Shown piece by piece: positions 49,507 to 60,383 of a stretch of DNA of 64,000 nucleotides (position 1 is its first letter; every line of letters starts with the position of its first letter). Source of the DNA: Linum tenue (lineage: Eukaryota > Streptophyta > Magnoliopsida > Malpighiales > Linaceae); the NCBI GenBank assembly GCA_946122785.1, contig CAMGYJ010000008.1:15463475-15527474 (forward strand), written 5' to 3'. The position numbers and the translations under genes are program-made. A model generated the notes under the pieces. The model saw only the letters and a list, made by a program, of their open reading frames with translations. It was not told where the DNA came from and did not search any database.

Positions 49507-50859
49507 GGGTTAATTGTATGGTTGGTCACTGAGATTACAAAAAACGTTCATATTTGGTCACTGAAAATATTTAAATCCAATTTTTGTCACTCAAATTAGT
49601 TAAATGGTTCAAGTTTGGTCACTCTCCGTTACCTTCCGTCAGTTTTCGTTAACACCGTCAGTTATTTGCTGACGTGGCTAACACAAGTCCTTTTTCACCC
49701 AATTTAAATTATAAAAAAATAAAACTCAACCCGTACAGTCAGCAAAACCCGCCACATTAGTTACCCACCCCAACCCGTGACCCAATCCTTCCTTCTTCCG
49801 TTATTTGACCCAAGCAAACTTTAGTTCAATTAGAAATCGTCGTTGTTGAATAACTATGTACAGTTTTTCCCTAAAATATGAATCCCAAGCACAAATCCCT
49901 CTCCGAGCTCGCCCTCACCATCGCTAGCTCCTCCCCCAAGCCCAACATTGTCTCCCTCACGACCGCTAGCTGGTCCGGTTTCCAACGGCGACTCCACTGT
50001 TGCTAGGCGGCCCAAGGACGAGGAAGATGCAGAGGATTGAGGCAGCGACACCATTGACGAAGGAAAGGGTTGGAAGCAGCGACCGTACCTCAACCTCCAG
50101 CCGCAGTCTGTTGGGATCTAGATTCAACAGCATACTTACCCAGTTGATGTTGGATAAGAAAGGGGAGCACCGTCCGTTACCTCCCTCTTTCCCAAATATT
50201 CGCTGCCGCCGTTGTTCTTGCTTTTCTTGTTACCATCGTCAAAACTAGGGTTTTGTGAATCCTTCTGTAACCGATCGATTTCGTCGTTGTCGTCGTCTCG
50301 GATGGCGGCGGCACAAGTGATTGGTCGTGGACTGTGTAGCGGGCAGTGAGATTTGGAAAGGGGAGTTGGAGGAGGAGGTGGAAGTGGGAGGATTGATGAT
50401 GGTGGAGGATAAGAGGGGAAGTTGTGGTAGCGACGACGTGGAGTTTCTGTTGAAGGTAGAAGAATAGGAGAGGGAGGAGAAGAGGGAAATCTTGGGTTAA
50501 TCTCGGAGTTCCTGGATTTTGCAGATTGGTTAATCTTGTCTTGGGTTTTAATTTGGGTAGGTTCGATCATGGGTTAACGGGTTGGGTCACATTGATTAGG
50601 TTGTTATGATGTGGCAGTTTTTTATGATGTGGCAGGATTGGATTTTATTTTATTTTGTCAAAAATAGGTGATTAGGCGAGTTTGTTAGCCATGTCAACAA
50701 ATAACTGACGGTGTTAACAGAAACTGACGAAAGGTAACGGAGAGTGACTAAACTTGAACCATTTTACTAATTTGAGGGACCAGGATTGGATTTAAATATT
50801 ACCAGTGACCAAACATGAACGTTTTTTATAATTTCAGTAACCAAGCATACAATTAACCC
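49507..50859. mobile_element. Pack-MULE 2 with unidentified gene-like cargo
   Basis: Inverted repeats of about 180-200 bp start GGGTTAATTGTATG, contain TTTGGTCACT and CTCCGTTACC, and have CGTCAGTTATTTG near the inner edge. The 9-mers at the borders do not match, so it is older or its site has decayed. The interior is GC-rich and coding-like on the minus strand. Confidence 0.82.
50136..50570 (-). pseudogene. Captured gene fragment, plastid-targeted-like N-terminus
   Basis: An open frame with a Ser/Pro/Arg-rich start, a plausible cleavage region around RPITCAAAIR, then a hydrophilic stretch (DDNDEIDRLQKDSQN, NKKSKNNGGSEYLGKREV). It ends at STG followed by GTAAGTATG, a strong donor, so genomic (intron-containing) sequence was probably captured. 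I do not recognise the parent gene. The frame starts inside the repeat arm, so the first codons are not original. Confidence 0.5.
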
Positions 50860-51166
50860 CTGAATTAATTGAAACTTGAAAGATTTAAATAAATAAATGT
50901 TAAGATAAATGTTAAGCGTGAAAAGTTGATAGTTTGGTGGATTCATATAGTTATATAATAATTTCACAATATGTAATTTTTTTATGGCACCCTCTTGAAT
51001 AAAATCCGGGCTACGCCACTGCTTATGATGGTATTCAGTTTCCTTCCATGATCCATCTACTCTATTATGCTAAATGGAAGACCACTAGACTAGGAAACCA
51101 AATGGACCGCATCCCAAGCTACAACTTTTCAATCTCGTGCTTTAATGGCTTCCCCTTCGCCCTCTC

Positions 51167-51658
51167 TAGAGATGGGCATTCGGTCGGTTCAGTTTCGACC
51201 AAACCGAAATTATGAATACCGGTCCCCGAATTTCATCAAATCTCAAACCAAATTTGAACCGAATTATAATTTGGTTCGGTTGGTAGAAACTGAATTATAA
51301 TTCGTTCGATTCGGAATTTCACACAAAATCGAATTTGTGAGGCTACTTCTCCTTTCAAATTATTTTCACCCCTAATATAAACAATGAATGTGTAATTATA
51401 TGCATCATCAATGATAAAAGCAAACATTTCAACGTAAAACACTAATATGATTCAAATATTTAAGTCTCGAAACAACTACAAACATAAAAATCCACCATTT
51501 GGAGCTTGCAATTATAGTAATTTTTGGTCAAAAATTCGAACTTTTGATTCGATTAAAATAACCATGATTTTCGAAATACCCATATTTTTCGACCGGAAAA
51601 TCGAGTAACATTATTTCAGTTTTGGTTCGGTTTTTACCGAACCAGTTGCCCACCCCTA
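51167..51658. mobile_element. hAT-like MITE, 492 bp
   Basis: The ends are TAGAGATGGGCA and, reversed, TAGGGGTGGGCAA, with GGTTCGGT-rich subterminal repeats. The flanking octamers GCCCTCTC (51159-51166) and ACCCTCTC (51659-51666) match at 7 of 8 positions. Confidence 0.82.
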
Positions 51659-51659
51659 A

Positions 51660-52018
51660 CCCTCTCGTAGCCTCGAACCACCATCACCCATTCCCAATGA
51701 GCTGTTTTCGTCCACTTCGATGGAGCAACAAAAGCCTATGTGAGTGGTGCTATTGGTTTCGTAGGTTTGTTTGGCGATTGATCTATTTCACTTTTGACCG
51801 CCTCTACGACCATATTTTATACCTCTTTCTCATATTTTATACTCTTTCTCATTGAGCTCCTTGCTCTGAAAGACTCCCTCTTGTGGTGCCTATCTCGTTC
51901 AGTTTCTAATGTGAATGTGTTATTATGTGTCACTAACATGGTCAATGCTCCACGTTATGTACAATAGGAATGCCCATGTTACAAAACAATAATAAAGAAA
52001 CTGTACAAGAAAAAATAA
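51660..52018. other. Intergenic region
   Basis: Short stretch between two transposons. The minor frame at 51622-51855 has no features. Confidence 0.3.
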
Positions 52019-52356
52019 GGGTTAATAGCATTTTATACTCCTCTATTATTACAAATTAACAAACGTAGCCTTGTATTATATTTTTGCACAAACATACCCT
52101 TTTAATATCAAAACATAACAATAATACCCTTCAATCCAAAAATCTGTATACTAATCGTTAAATGGGGTATGAGATTATTCAATTACCCTTGCTTATACTG
52201 AAATTAATTTTTAACTTTTCTTTCCTGCCAAAAGAAAAACTTACACTGAAATTCAACCCTTCAACGCCGATCGATCAAAGCACAACCGACGAACCTCCCT
52301 CATACATCTTATTCCTCCAAATAAACCCTCCACCCCCCTGTACTGCTTATCCCAAC

Positions 52357-53815
52357 GGTTTACTCCATAAAATTTGTCTTGTACCACATTGTTGAGTTAC
52401 AAGATAATTAATGAGTTTATAAGGCCACACCCATTATAACAATTAAGATTGTTTAAGTTGGGCCTTATGGATATTGATTTTAAGCCCAAGCCACTAAGTC
52501 TGGAGAGTGACATGTCGCCTCAGCGAAGAGGGTCATGTCCATCTAGAAATCGAGGAGCACATACCGCCTCAAGATCAAGACTGAATGACTGAAAAATAAA
52601 CTAAGTCTGGAAGAGGTACATGCCGCTTCAAGGAGAAGCATGTGCCACTTCAACAAGAGGTCCATGCCGCCTCATAACCAAGGCCTCACGAGAAGGGGCA
52701 TGGACGCGAGACAAGATGAGACGTCCATGCCACTTCACGAGAAGGGGCATGGACGCAAGAAAAGATAGTAAGTATGAGAGGGCCATGTTGTGTCACGAGA
52801 AGGGCCACAGACATGACTGAGAAGTCCATGGCCGCGAATGAGGAGGCCATGTCGCCTCATGATCCAAAATATACTAAGTCTGAGAAGGCCATGTCGCCTC
52901 ACGAGAAGGGTCATGTGCATGATTAAGAGGTCCATGGCCGTGTCATGTGATGACCATGGACGCGAAGCAAGAAGCATTAGAAATTATTGAAAATACTAAG
53001 TTTGGAAAGGCCATGCCGCCTCATGAGAGGGGCCTTGTGCATGATTGAGAGGTCCATGCCACCTCACGAGGATGGCCATGGACACGAATGAGAAGGTCGT
53101 AGTGGTGGAGCATTATATCATTAGTGACTAAGTCCCAAGAAGGCCATGGACATGAGTAAGAAGTTCATGGCCGTAAGACAAGAAGGCCATGGACATGAGT
53201 AAGAAGTCCATGGCCGCGAGGCAAGAAGACCACGACCCCCTTTGTGAGACACCACATGCTCATCAAAAGACTAGCATGACACGAGATTCAGAACAAGACT
53301 AGGCCAGGCAAGCTACACTCCAAGACCCACGACGGTTACAAGAGGGGCCCCAAGGCGGTTGAAGGAGTAACCACCACTCTGAGGAAGCAGGGAGCGGTTC
53401 TTTTTGGGAGTTATCCAAGGGGCGATTTTTCTACCGAAGAAGGGGGAGCAGTTCTTTGTAGCAGTTATCCAACAAGCGGTTTTCTATGGCGGTTACCTCC
53501 TCGGGGCTATAAATAAGAGGAGGGGTCGACAGAGACAAGGGTTCCAAAACCAACACTCTGACACACATGTCAAGTTTATCATTTACCTTTTCTCTATCAT
53601 GTAGCCATAGATGTAGTTCGTAGTTTGGAGCTCTCGCCGAACCTCCATAGGAGTAGGAGTAATTTAATTTAGATCTCGTTCCCAGAAACCATCAATCAAA
53701 CACCCTCGTTCGAACTTTGTTTGAAGAGGTTTGAGCCGTGTCTTAGAAATCGTTGTCCAAAGAAGTCAAAGGTGCATTAATCTCATTTCAACGCAAGTTT
53801 TCTCGCCGAAAAACA
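52357..53815 (+). mobile_element. Solo LTR, family copy C, intact
   Basis: The longest copy (1459 bp). It begins GGTTTACTCC, a mutated form of the TGTTTACACC start of copy B, and ends CGCCGAAAAACA. A perfect 5-bp duplication CCAAC lies at 52352-52356 and 53816-53820. It has a promoter-like GGCTATAAATAAGAGG near 53503 and many tandem GGCCATGGACATGAGTAAGA-type blocks, which account for its greater length. Confidence 0.92.
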
Positions 53816-54204
53816 CCAACATCGACAAAAATCCTCAACCCATCCGCCAAAAAGAATGAGCTTGCTATTGCTTATTTCTTCAAGGAGAAACACCTAGGAG
53901 TTAGATTAGTTTATTAGCAGAAGTCAAGATCGACTTATCGAAGGGGCAATTGGCGGAGGGGAGAAGTCTAATTCTCACCCTCATATTTCTGCAACTTTTG
54001 AACTCTAGTCTTGTCGTCGCCGTCAAAATCTGCCTCGGTCGAATTCTGCTCCTGTCGTCGCCGTCATCCGAGGAGCATATGGGTATCGGTGGAGTGGCTG
54101 GCGCCGGAGGTGGAGCTGATCGCCAGTGGATTAGCTGGGGCGGGCGTTGTTGAAGCTGACCACGAACGGCGGTGGGCGGCGGAGTGAATGAAGAAGAGGC
54201 GTGT

Positions 54205-54666
54205 AAGGTTGTCAACCCGCGGGTTGACCCATGGGTCGACCCAATTTGACCCTGATTCGGTGAGAAAAATGGGCCGCACGCACTCGTCGGGCCGATCGCT
54301 ATAAGATATCGGGTTGGAGGTCAAATTGTGTCATTTTTTTCTTTAGTTTGCGAAATGCGCCTATTTTCCAATTTTTCTTTTCGCCTAACTCAATCTTTGG
54401 AATACTAAGTTGAACATTTGAATATTTATGTTGTATAAGTGTGAAATTTCACTATATGTTGGATCTAAGTACGATATGTTATTTTGGTGTAATATTATAT
54501 GTTATAACTCATATGTTAGATAAGATTTGATATAATTTATGAGGATAAGTACAATATAATGACCATTTCTATATTTCCGGGCCAAACCGGACTAAAACGG
54601 TTGATCCATTAACTCTTGACCCACTAGTTCGACTGGGTCCAGGTCAACCCACGGGTTGACAACCTT
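54205..54666. mobile_element. MITE, 462 bp, inside the Mutator-like element
   Basis: The ends are AAGGTTGTCAACCCGCGGG and, reversed, AAGGTTGTCAACCCGTGGG. Each arm is itself palindromic (TCAACCCGCGGGTTGA). The flanking octamers AGGCGTGT and GGCCGTGT match at 6 of 8, suggesting a hAT-type 8-bp duplication. Confidence 0.7.
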
Positions 54667-55104
54667 GGCCGTGTTCGACGATCGAAGGGAGAAGGATAAG
54701 AATTAGGGGTTTTTTTTGGTTGGGACAAAAAACGTAAGAATGAATTTCAGTAAAGTAAGGGGTAATTACTAATTAGAGTAATTCCTTCGACGGAATAGAA
54801 TAATTCCTCACCCCATTGGTTAGTAAACAGATTTTCGGACGGAAGAGTATTATTGTTAAGTTTCTATATTAGAAGGGTATGTTTGTGTAAAAATATAATA
54901 CGAGGGTACATTTGTTAATTTGTCAAGGGTATGTTTGTGTAAAAATATAATACGAGTGTAAAAATATAATACGAGGGTAATACGAGGGTACATTTGTTAA
55001 TATGGCAAGGGTATGTTTGTGTAAAAATATAATACGAGGATACATTTATTAATTTGTCATAATATAAGGGTATAAAATGCTATTAACCCAAAAAATAGTA
55101 AAGA

Positions 55105-55165
55105 AACAATTAAACTAAATATTGTTGGGGCATTTTATTAAGAAACACCACTCCAAAACTTAGAA
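55105..55165 (-). repeat. Partial duplicate of the U5 snRNA 3' end
   Basis: It repeats, about 86 bp downstream, the 3' part of the U5 gene: a TTTTGGAG Sm-like segment, the GGTGTTTC hairpin arm, ATGCCCC and the CAATATTTAGTTTAA 3' box. The 5' half, including the invariant loop, is absent. Confidence 0.7.
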
Positions 55166-55195
55166 ACTATACAAGAAACAATAATAAAGAAACAA

Positions 55196-55210
55196 TTGAA
55201 CTAAATATTG
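55196..55210 (-). terminator. Plant snRNA 3' box of the U5 gene
   Basis: CAATATTTAGTTCAA on the minus strand fits the plant snRNA 3'-end signal CA(N)3-10AGTNNAA exactly and lies directly after the terminal hairpin. Confidence 0.75.
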
Positions 55211-55347
55211 TTGGGGCATTTCAATTAAGAAACACCCCTCCAAAAATTGACGTATGCCTCTTTTAAACAGAGCATACACGGTATTCTTTAGTAAAAGGCG
55301 AAAGAATAGTTCGCTATGTACTCACTGCAAGGCTGCGTGAGGATACG
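55211..55347 (-). ncRNA. U5: U5 spliceosomal snRNA
   Basis: The minus strand carries the invariant U5 loop 1, CGCCTTTTACT, closed by a perfect 7-bp stem (ATTCTTT with AAAGAAT) at about 55284-55308 and followed by ACCGTG. A basal stem can form between GTATCCTC and GAGGCATAC. Next comes the Sm site AATTTTTGG (about 55241-55248), then a terminal hairpin pairing GGGGTGTTTC with GAAATGCCCC. U5 RNA aligns exons in the U4/U6.U5 tri-snRNP. The 5' end is estimated from the TATA spacing and the basal stem, and could be off by several bases. Promoter and 3' box are present, so the gene may be active. Confidence 0.85.
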
Positions 55348-55365
55348 ATGTACGTTGAAGTCCGC

Positions 55366-55426
55366 TCTTATAGCGTCGCATGCTCAGGGAAGGCGGTGGT
55401 CTTGTGTCCGCCTTTCGATGTGGTAT
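55366..55426 (-). promoter_or_regulatory. snRNA promoter: USE and TATA box
   Basis: On the minus strand, ATACCACATCG (55426-55416) matches the plant upstream sequence element RTCCCACATCG at 10 of 11 positions. TATAAGA (55372-55366) sits about 25 bp before the inferred U5 start. The gap between the two is 43 bp, about one helical turn longer than the 33-34 bp usual for plant RNA polymerase II snRNA genes. Confidence 0.7.
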
Positions 55427-56701
55427 TTAATTTTGGGTGGTGGACTCCTCTTCTTTAGCCACACACCATCAGCCTTTTGTGCCTGGGTTTCTTTCTTTTT
55501 ACTAGAACTCTAGTACCACCAAGTGTATGGCTTCTGACGTTGATATTACAGAGGCTGGAGAGAAGGGTGCTGCTGTAAAATGGAGATTTGCGCATCCTCA
55601 GCCAAGTCAGAATTGCTGCAGAACATAACATCTGGGATTCAGGTTTTTCTTTCCCCCGCCTTCGAACGAGAGTATAAAATTCAACGTACTATTTGGCTTC
55701 TCCAACAGCTGCTCGATCAGAATAGAAGACCCAGACCTGAACCAGCCATCAAAACAACTCCATATATTGCTTCAGTTGGGAAGTAGAGGCCCAGTTTACT
55801 TAAAAAAGCCCATTGGACATGATTTCGGGTAAAGCCCGTGAGGAAAAGAATTGGACTAAGAATTGTAGGGCTTTACCCCGAGGGGAGCCCTTCCAGAAAT
55901 TCTCGAAGGCCACGGGCAAGCCGCGGCCTAAGAGGGGGTTTGGAAATAGTTTTCAACCAGCAATTGACGCGCCTCGGTTATTACCTCACTAGCTGCGTCA
56001 TTGCCCCAAGCGCAAAGATGCTTTTCTCCGACGGGCTATCGAGTTATTATATACAACAGTTTGCCCACCTTCGCATCCTCTCCTTGGCGATGTGGTATTT
56101 TCTGCTTAGGCCGGGGGATGTTTATGGCTCTGTTAACTGTGCTTTCCCGTTGAAACTTGATTATATTTAGCCATTCATGATAATCTGAGATCAAGCTTGA
56201 TTGCATATAGTCTTTCCAGCTCCTGGACAATGGAATTGCGTACTTGTAAAGAAAACCAGCTGCTGACTTTTTTCCTGATCTAAATCCCAAGTAGCCCTCA
56301 AAACTGACGAGTATCTCTACCCATTATTCACAAAAATATACTCGGCTCAATTGCATCAAACAACCATGAAGAATTGAAGATGAATGTCCTTCATACAAAC
56401 AGACAAACAGACAAACAAAAAGTCGCCAGCTTTTCCTAGCTAGAGTTCTATACATAAACCTGCACAAGGGATGTGCACCAAAACTGCAACAGATGGCCAT
56501 AATGTGAGAGCTTTCCATGGTGGTTAATCAATAGGAGAGATTGCATCAACTCTTCCCTTCATGTTGCCGATGAAAACATTGGAGTCATCCCATCTCCATC
56601 TCCTCTTGTGTATATGACCATAATGAAGTGTAAAGATAAGTCATGATTCAGAAACTTAATGATCTGTACTCCAGGATACAGATATAATATTGTTTAGGGA
56701 T
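55427..56701. other. Intergenic region
   Basis: A 33-codon frame at 55527-55628 (plus) starts MASDVDITEAGEKGAAVKWR and looks like the N-terminal exon of something, but nothing follows it in frame. A minus frame at 56036-56290 is open without recognisable features. No gene is supported. Confidence 0.3.
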
Positions 56702-57590
56702 CCATTTCCATGATTCAAACATCCTGGGTTACGTCTCGAATCTTGACCCTGATGTGATGGCTCTCCCGTTTGATATCAGGGATACGGTAAGGACAAGGAA
56801 AGGGTTAAAGCAGTTCAATCTCGTACCGATTGGTGGAATTCTAAGATCACTCTACTTGTTGGCCACAAAGGTTGTTGAGGTACAGGTTTAAGAAACTGTT
56901 GCAGCAATAGTTGGAGTGAAGTCATTATCTTTTCTGGTGTTCCTTGTGCCTGATGAGACGACTTGCCTATAGTCTCATCTTGTCATTGTGTATCACTGGA
57001 AGAGTCTCACAATTTCCCAGTATATGCTCCAATTTGTTCTTTCTATGATAGAGAAGGGAGCAGATCAGCTTGAGTATGCTCTAGTTGATACACCTGCTCA
57101 TATTGAAATCGTTACTTGGTCAGCTTGTGGGGCGATCATTACAGAAGCTTTTGCTTCCGCATTCCCAATTGTGATTGCTTATGTTATGTAGTCGACATTC
57201 CTTGAGCAATAAGTTTCAATGCTACGCCTTGAACCACTCGGCCAACTCTACTAAATAACGATCATGTCCCAGAAACCGAGTGAATCGCGAGTAATTCATA
57301 TCGCAATACGATTTCTGCCTGTAGCAAATAATCTACAAAACTCTGTTGCATCTTGTATCGGTATTCCACAAGAATGATGAGTCTCAACACCAATTTGCTT
57401 TGGAGGTACGATATACTTCTGAATGTGATTGATGGTCGATAGATTCCATTGAAGAATTGATGGCTAAGTGATTTATGCAGGTGGATGGAAGATTTTGATG
57501 TATTTCAAGTTGCACTAAGCTCGGATCATTCTTACACCTCAACTATCACTGGAACTCTTGCCTTAGTCCATGATAAATTCGTACATTAAA
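56702..57590 (+). pseudogene. GPN-loop GTPase 1 (QQT2-like) pseudogene
   Basis: Three separated pieces match the family in order. At 56706-56890 are NLDPDVMALPF, DIRDTV, LKQFNL and GGILRSLYLLATK. At about 57032-57191 are MIEKGADQLEYALVDTP, EIVTWSACGAIITEAFA and then a stop. At 57481-57585 are WMEDFDVFQ and SSDHSYTST. The first two are separated by a stretch bounded by GT and AG at a plausible exon junction, so this is an unprocessed copy, not a retrocopy. The P-loop exon is missing, the GPN loop lacks residues (LPF joins DIRDTV), and stops are present. The intact protein helps assemble and import RNA polymerase II. Confidence 0.82.
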
Positions 57591-57785
57591 CTGGGTGGTT
57601 TCTATATCTAAAGTGACAAAAAATAACATACTCTATACTGAAAGTTCAGACACACATACACAAGTTTACACTGGAAGGAAAAATTACATGCATAAGTTAG
57701 TGACAAATGTCAAAAGCTCTTCCCCAAAACTGCTTTCCCTTCCCCATCCAAGGCTTGAACGCTCCTTAGTTCTCGGAGAATGTAG

Positions 57786-57948
57786 TTAGCTGACTGGACT
57801 TGAAGAATGATAAGCTTTTGCTGTTGAACTGTTTGCTGTTGCTGCAGCCTGTAGACTTTCTAGCTCCGCTGCCAGTTGCACCTGTTTAGCAGCACCCATC
57901 TTCCAAATTTGGTAGATTCTATGCCATGGAGTTCCAGTGCTTATGAGA
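57786..57948 (-). other. Orphan exon-like segment, minus strand
   Basis: After a possible acceptor (TTACAG), an open frame reads GTPWHRIYQIWKMGAAKQ, then an Ala/Glu/Gln-rich stretch, and ends AKAYHSSSPVS with a stop. It looks like the last exon of a protein gene, but no upstream exons were identified before the glycosyltransferase gene. Family not recognised. Confidence 0.35.
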
Positions 57949-58723
57949 CTGTAATTAAGAAGCCAATTGCAGCTCGAATATAACCTGCTATTATCTCCAC
58001 TTTTTATTGAAGCAACTACTGTAGATGGGTGGTTGCTTCATGTTCAACCACTGTATTGTTACTGACGCACAATTTGTCATAGTTAGCTGGGACTTTCTGA
58101 GGCAGCCATGCAAGGGAAAACTATTAGAACCACAAGCCAGTTCTCAATATCATTGCTCAAAGTCATTGACGTGGGGTGTTCATGCATTTGTTCTCAATGA
58201 ACTGTGAAAAACTACAATTTCTCACTTATTATGGTGTAGGCGAGATCAAAGCCCTAAAGAAGGGTGGAAACCTTTAAACCTATGGAGTCCCAGCAAGATT
58301 AGTAGCTCAATCTGCATGGGGAAATTCTCGGCTTTTGCTCGACTGATGGACCCAAAATTTCATCTACCAGCCCAACAAAAAACTTTCTTTGAAAGGAAAG
58401 GTCAGATGCAAAACTCAATAATTTTCCATCAACGAAGTAACATAAACTCTTGCCTCTAAAGTTTCATAAATGCAGGAAGCAGTAGCAGTTAACAGTTTAC
58501 ATCCCTAGTTACATAATGGCTGGTAAGCGATATAGGAGAAGGACACCTAGGAATATCTGCTTTAGGTGGATTAAACATACAATAATACTTCAGGGGTTAT
58601 TCACCCTTCAGACAGTTACATTCAATCACCAACTTTCTAGTGACATTTCACCTATGCAGGGCAGAAGCTTACCTTCTGGGTTTGCTTTCACGAGAGACTT
58701 CACCGATGCTTCCTTGAACGCTG
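57949..58723. other. Region between orphan exon and glycosyltransferase
   Basis: No supported gene. The plus-strand frames here are short and without features. Confidence 0.3.
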
Positions 58724-60158
58724 CTATTCTTCCCCTTCATCTTCTTCAACACGTTTTCGTAGAGAATCATGCGCAAGGACAGCATCAATACTAGAAAAAT
58801 AACCGCCAAACAACATTATACAACAGCACAAAATTCATATACCAGAAGTATGTGGCAAGTCAGAGAATTCCAAGCTCAAATATTCATTCCCAAAAATTAC
58901 AGTAAACTTATATATCTCACCTGCAGTTCTGGGGAACCCTCCATGAGATCCGTAGTTCTCTTTTCAGCTTTGGCGGTAAGCTCAAGAAGTTCCTCCAGTC
59001 CGCAAGCATCACTTTAAGATCATTCAGCTTGTTATCCAAACCCAAACAACAGTTCACATGCATTGTGCAAACTAAGTTAAAATCTTTGCTCGGCTCACAA
59101 AGTCCTCCGAAATAAGCAGTGTCCAAGAATCTCATCTTCAACCCAAGATCCTTTACATACTCATCTTTCTTGATAAAATTCAGCACATCCTGATCATGAT
59201 GGCCAGGATAAGTGTTGCGTGACGAGTGCCAGAACTTGTAAAACTCTATCGAACGATTATTGGCCTTCACATAACTAAACCCTCCATTGACTATGTTTCC
59301 TAGTCCAAGACTATCCCCTGAATAGAGATCACAAGCAATCTGAAAGTCCGCATCTGGATAAAACCGTGGAAATGGATCCCTAAACCACATTATATCTGTG
59401 TCCTGGAAGTTAACATGGAAAAACATTCACTACACAATATGGCTTAGTTACAGAGAAAATGTAAACAGAAATGAAGGCAGGGGGAGTGAATGATTACCGT
59501 GAAGACGAAATTGTAACCCAATTCAAGCACAGTGCGCAAGAAGTCGATCCTTCTCCACATCATCTTCAAGTAGGCTGGAGTCATGAAATAGGCTTCGTGC
59601 CGAAAATCAACTCCCTCCGTCACCAGAGCATAGCAATGGCCGTGCAGTTCCTTACACCGGCGATAGGCTTTCTCGTCCAACGCTATGACGACCAAATGGC
59701 TCAACAGTCTACGGGTGCGCAATCCAGTGCGGAAGCTCTCAAGGAAGAGATCGAACACAGAGTTCGGCGCCGCCCAAGCTTCATTCAATGTCGTCAGAAT
59801 TACTGTCCTGTTGTCTTCCATGGCCGCACCTCTCAGTACAATGTCAAGCTTCTCTTCGTCGCTAGGCTATATACAGATCACAGAAAGCCCCCACCCAAGG
59901 TTTTTAATCCATCCAGCTCAACGAAAAATTCAAGAGTGCAGTAAGTAACTGGCTGAGGAATGGCGAGTAAACCAGACTTACTTCGTAGAAAGATGAGAAA
60001 TAGTTAGGGAAGCGAACCGCGGGGACGGTGGGGAAGGAGAAGATGCGGAGGGAGAAGGAAGCGACGAAGCTGTAGAAGAGGACGAATGATATGAAGCCGG
60101 AGGTGAAGATGAAGAGAGCGCGGCGGACGGACAAAGAAGCGGAGCCGCGGGACGACAT
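58724..60158 (-). CDS. Nucleotide-diphospho-sugar transferase (DUF271 type), Golgi type II membrane protein
   Basis: Four exons, 60158-59982, 59866-59498, 59402-58921 and 58790-58724, give 364 aa. A short Arg-containing N-terminus is followed by one membrane segment (about residues 13-36, RALFIFTSGFISFVLFYSF), as in Golgi type II enzymes. The catalytic region has RTVILTTLNEAWA, LVVIALDEKAYRRC and HEAYFMTPAYLKMMWRRI. The DXD-type DTDIMWFRDPF (183-193) starts exon 3, and IVNGGFSYVKANNRSI and the HHDQDVLNFI motif follow. These mark the PF03407 family (Arabidopsis relatives include At1g28710 and At4g15970). The acceptor sugar is unknown. A second in-frame ATG at 60263 would add 35 residues; the downstream one was preferred because it precedes a conventional anchor. 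Confidence 0.9.
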
Positions 60159-60383
60159 TGTGACTGCGGAGGGAGGAGGGAGAGGGAATCGCCGGCGGGA
60201 AGTGGTGGACGTGGCTATCGGGGGAAGGAAGTTGCAGAGAATGGAACGAAGTAGATGAACCATAAATGCTGTCTCTGCTGTGATTGATTGGACTACTTGA
60301 AAATTTACGGAAAGCAGGGTTTCTTTCTATGCAAACTTTCTTAAGAGTTCTTAATCGATCGTTAGCTGCTTGATTATGAATTT
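60159..60383. other. Promoter side of the glycosyltransferase gene
   Basis: The 5' UTR and proximal flank of the minus-strand gene, ending at the target duplication of Pack-MULE 3. Confidence 0.4.

Larger units (their letters stand above)
52019..55089. mobile_element. Mutator-like element, 3.07 kb, with nested solo LTR
   Basis: Inverted arms of about 100 bp begin GGGTTAATAGCATTTTATAC and share TTGTATTATATTTTTGCACA-type sequence. The border 9-mers are AAAAAATAA and AAAAAATAG (one mismatch). The right arm is expanded by three tandem repeats of a roughly 50-bp piece (about 54870-55060). The interior holds the solo LTR at 52357-53815 and a MITE at 54205-54666. The remaining host-like sequence (53820-54200) has no recognised gene. 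Confidence 0.78.
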
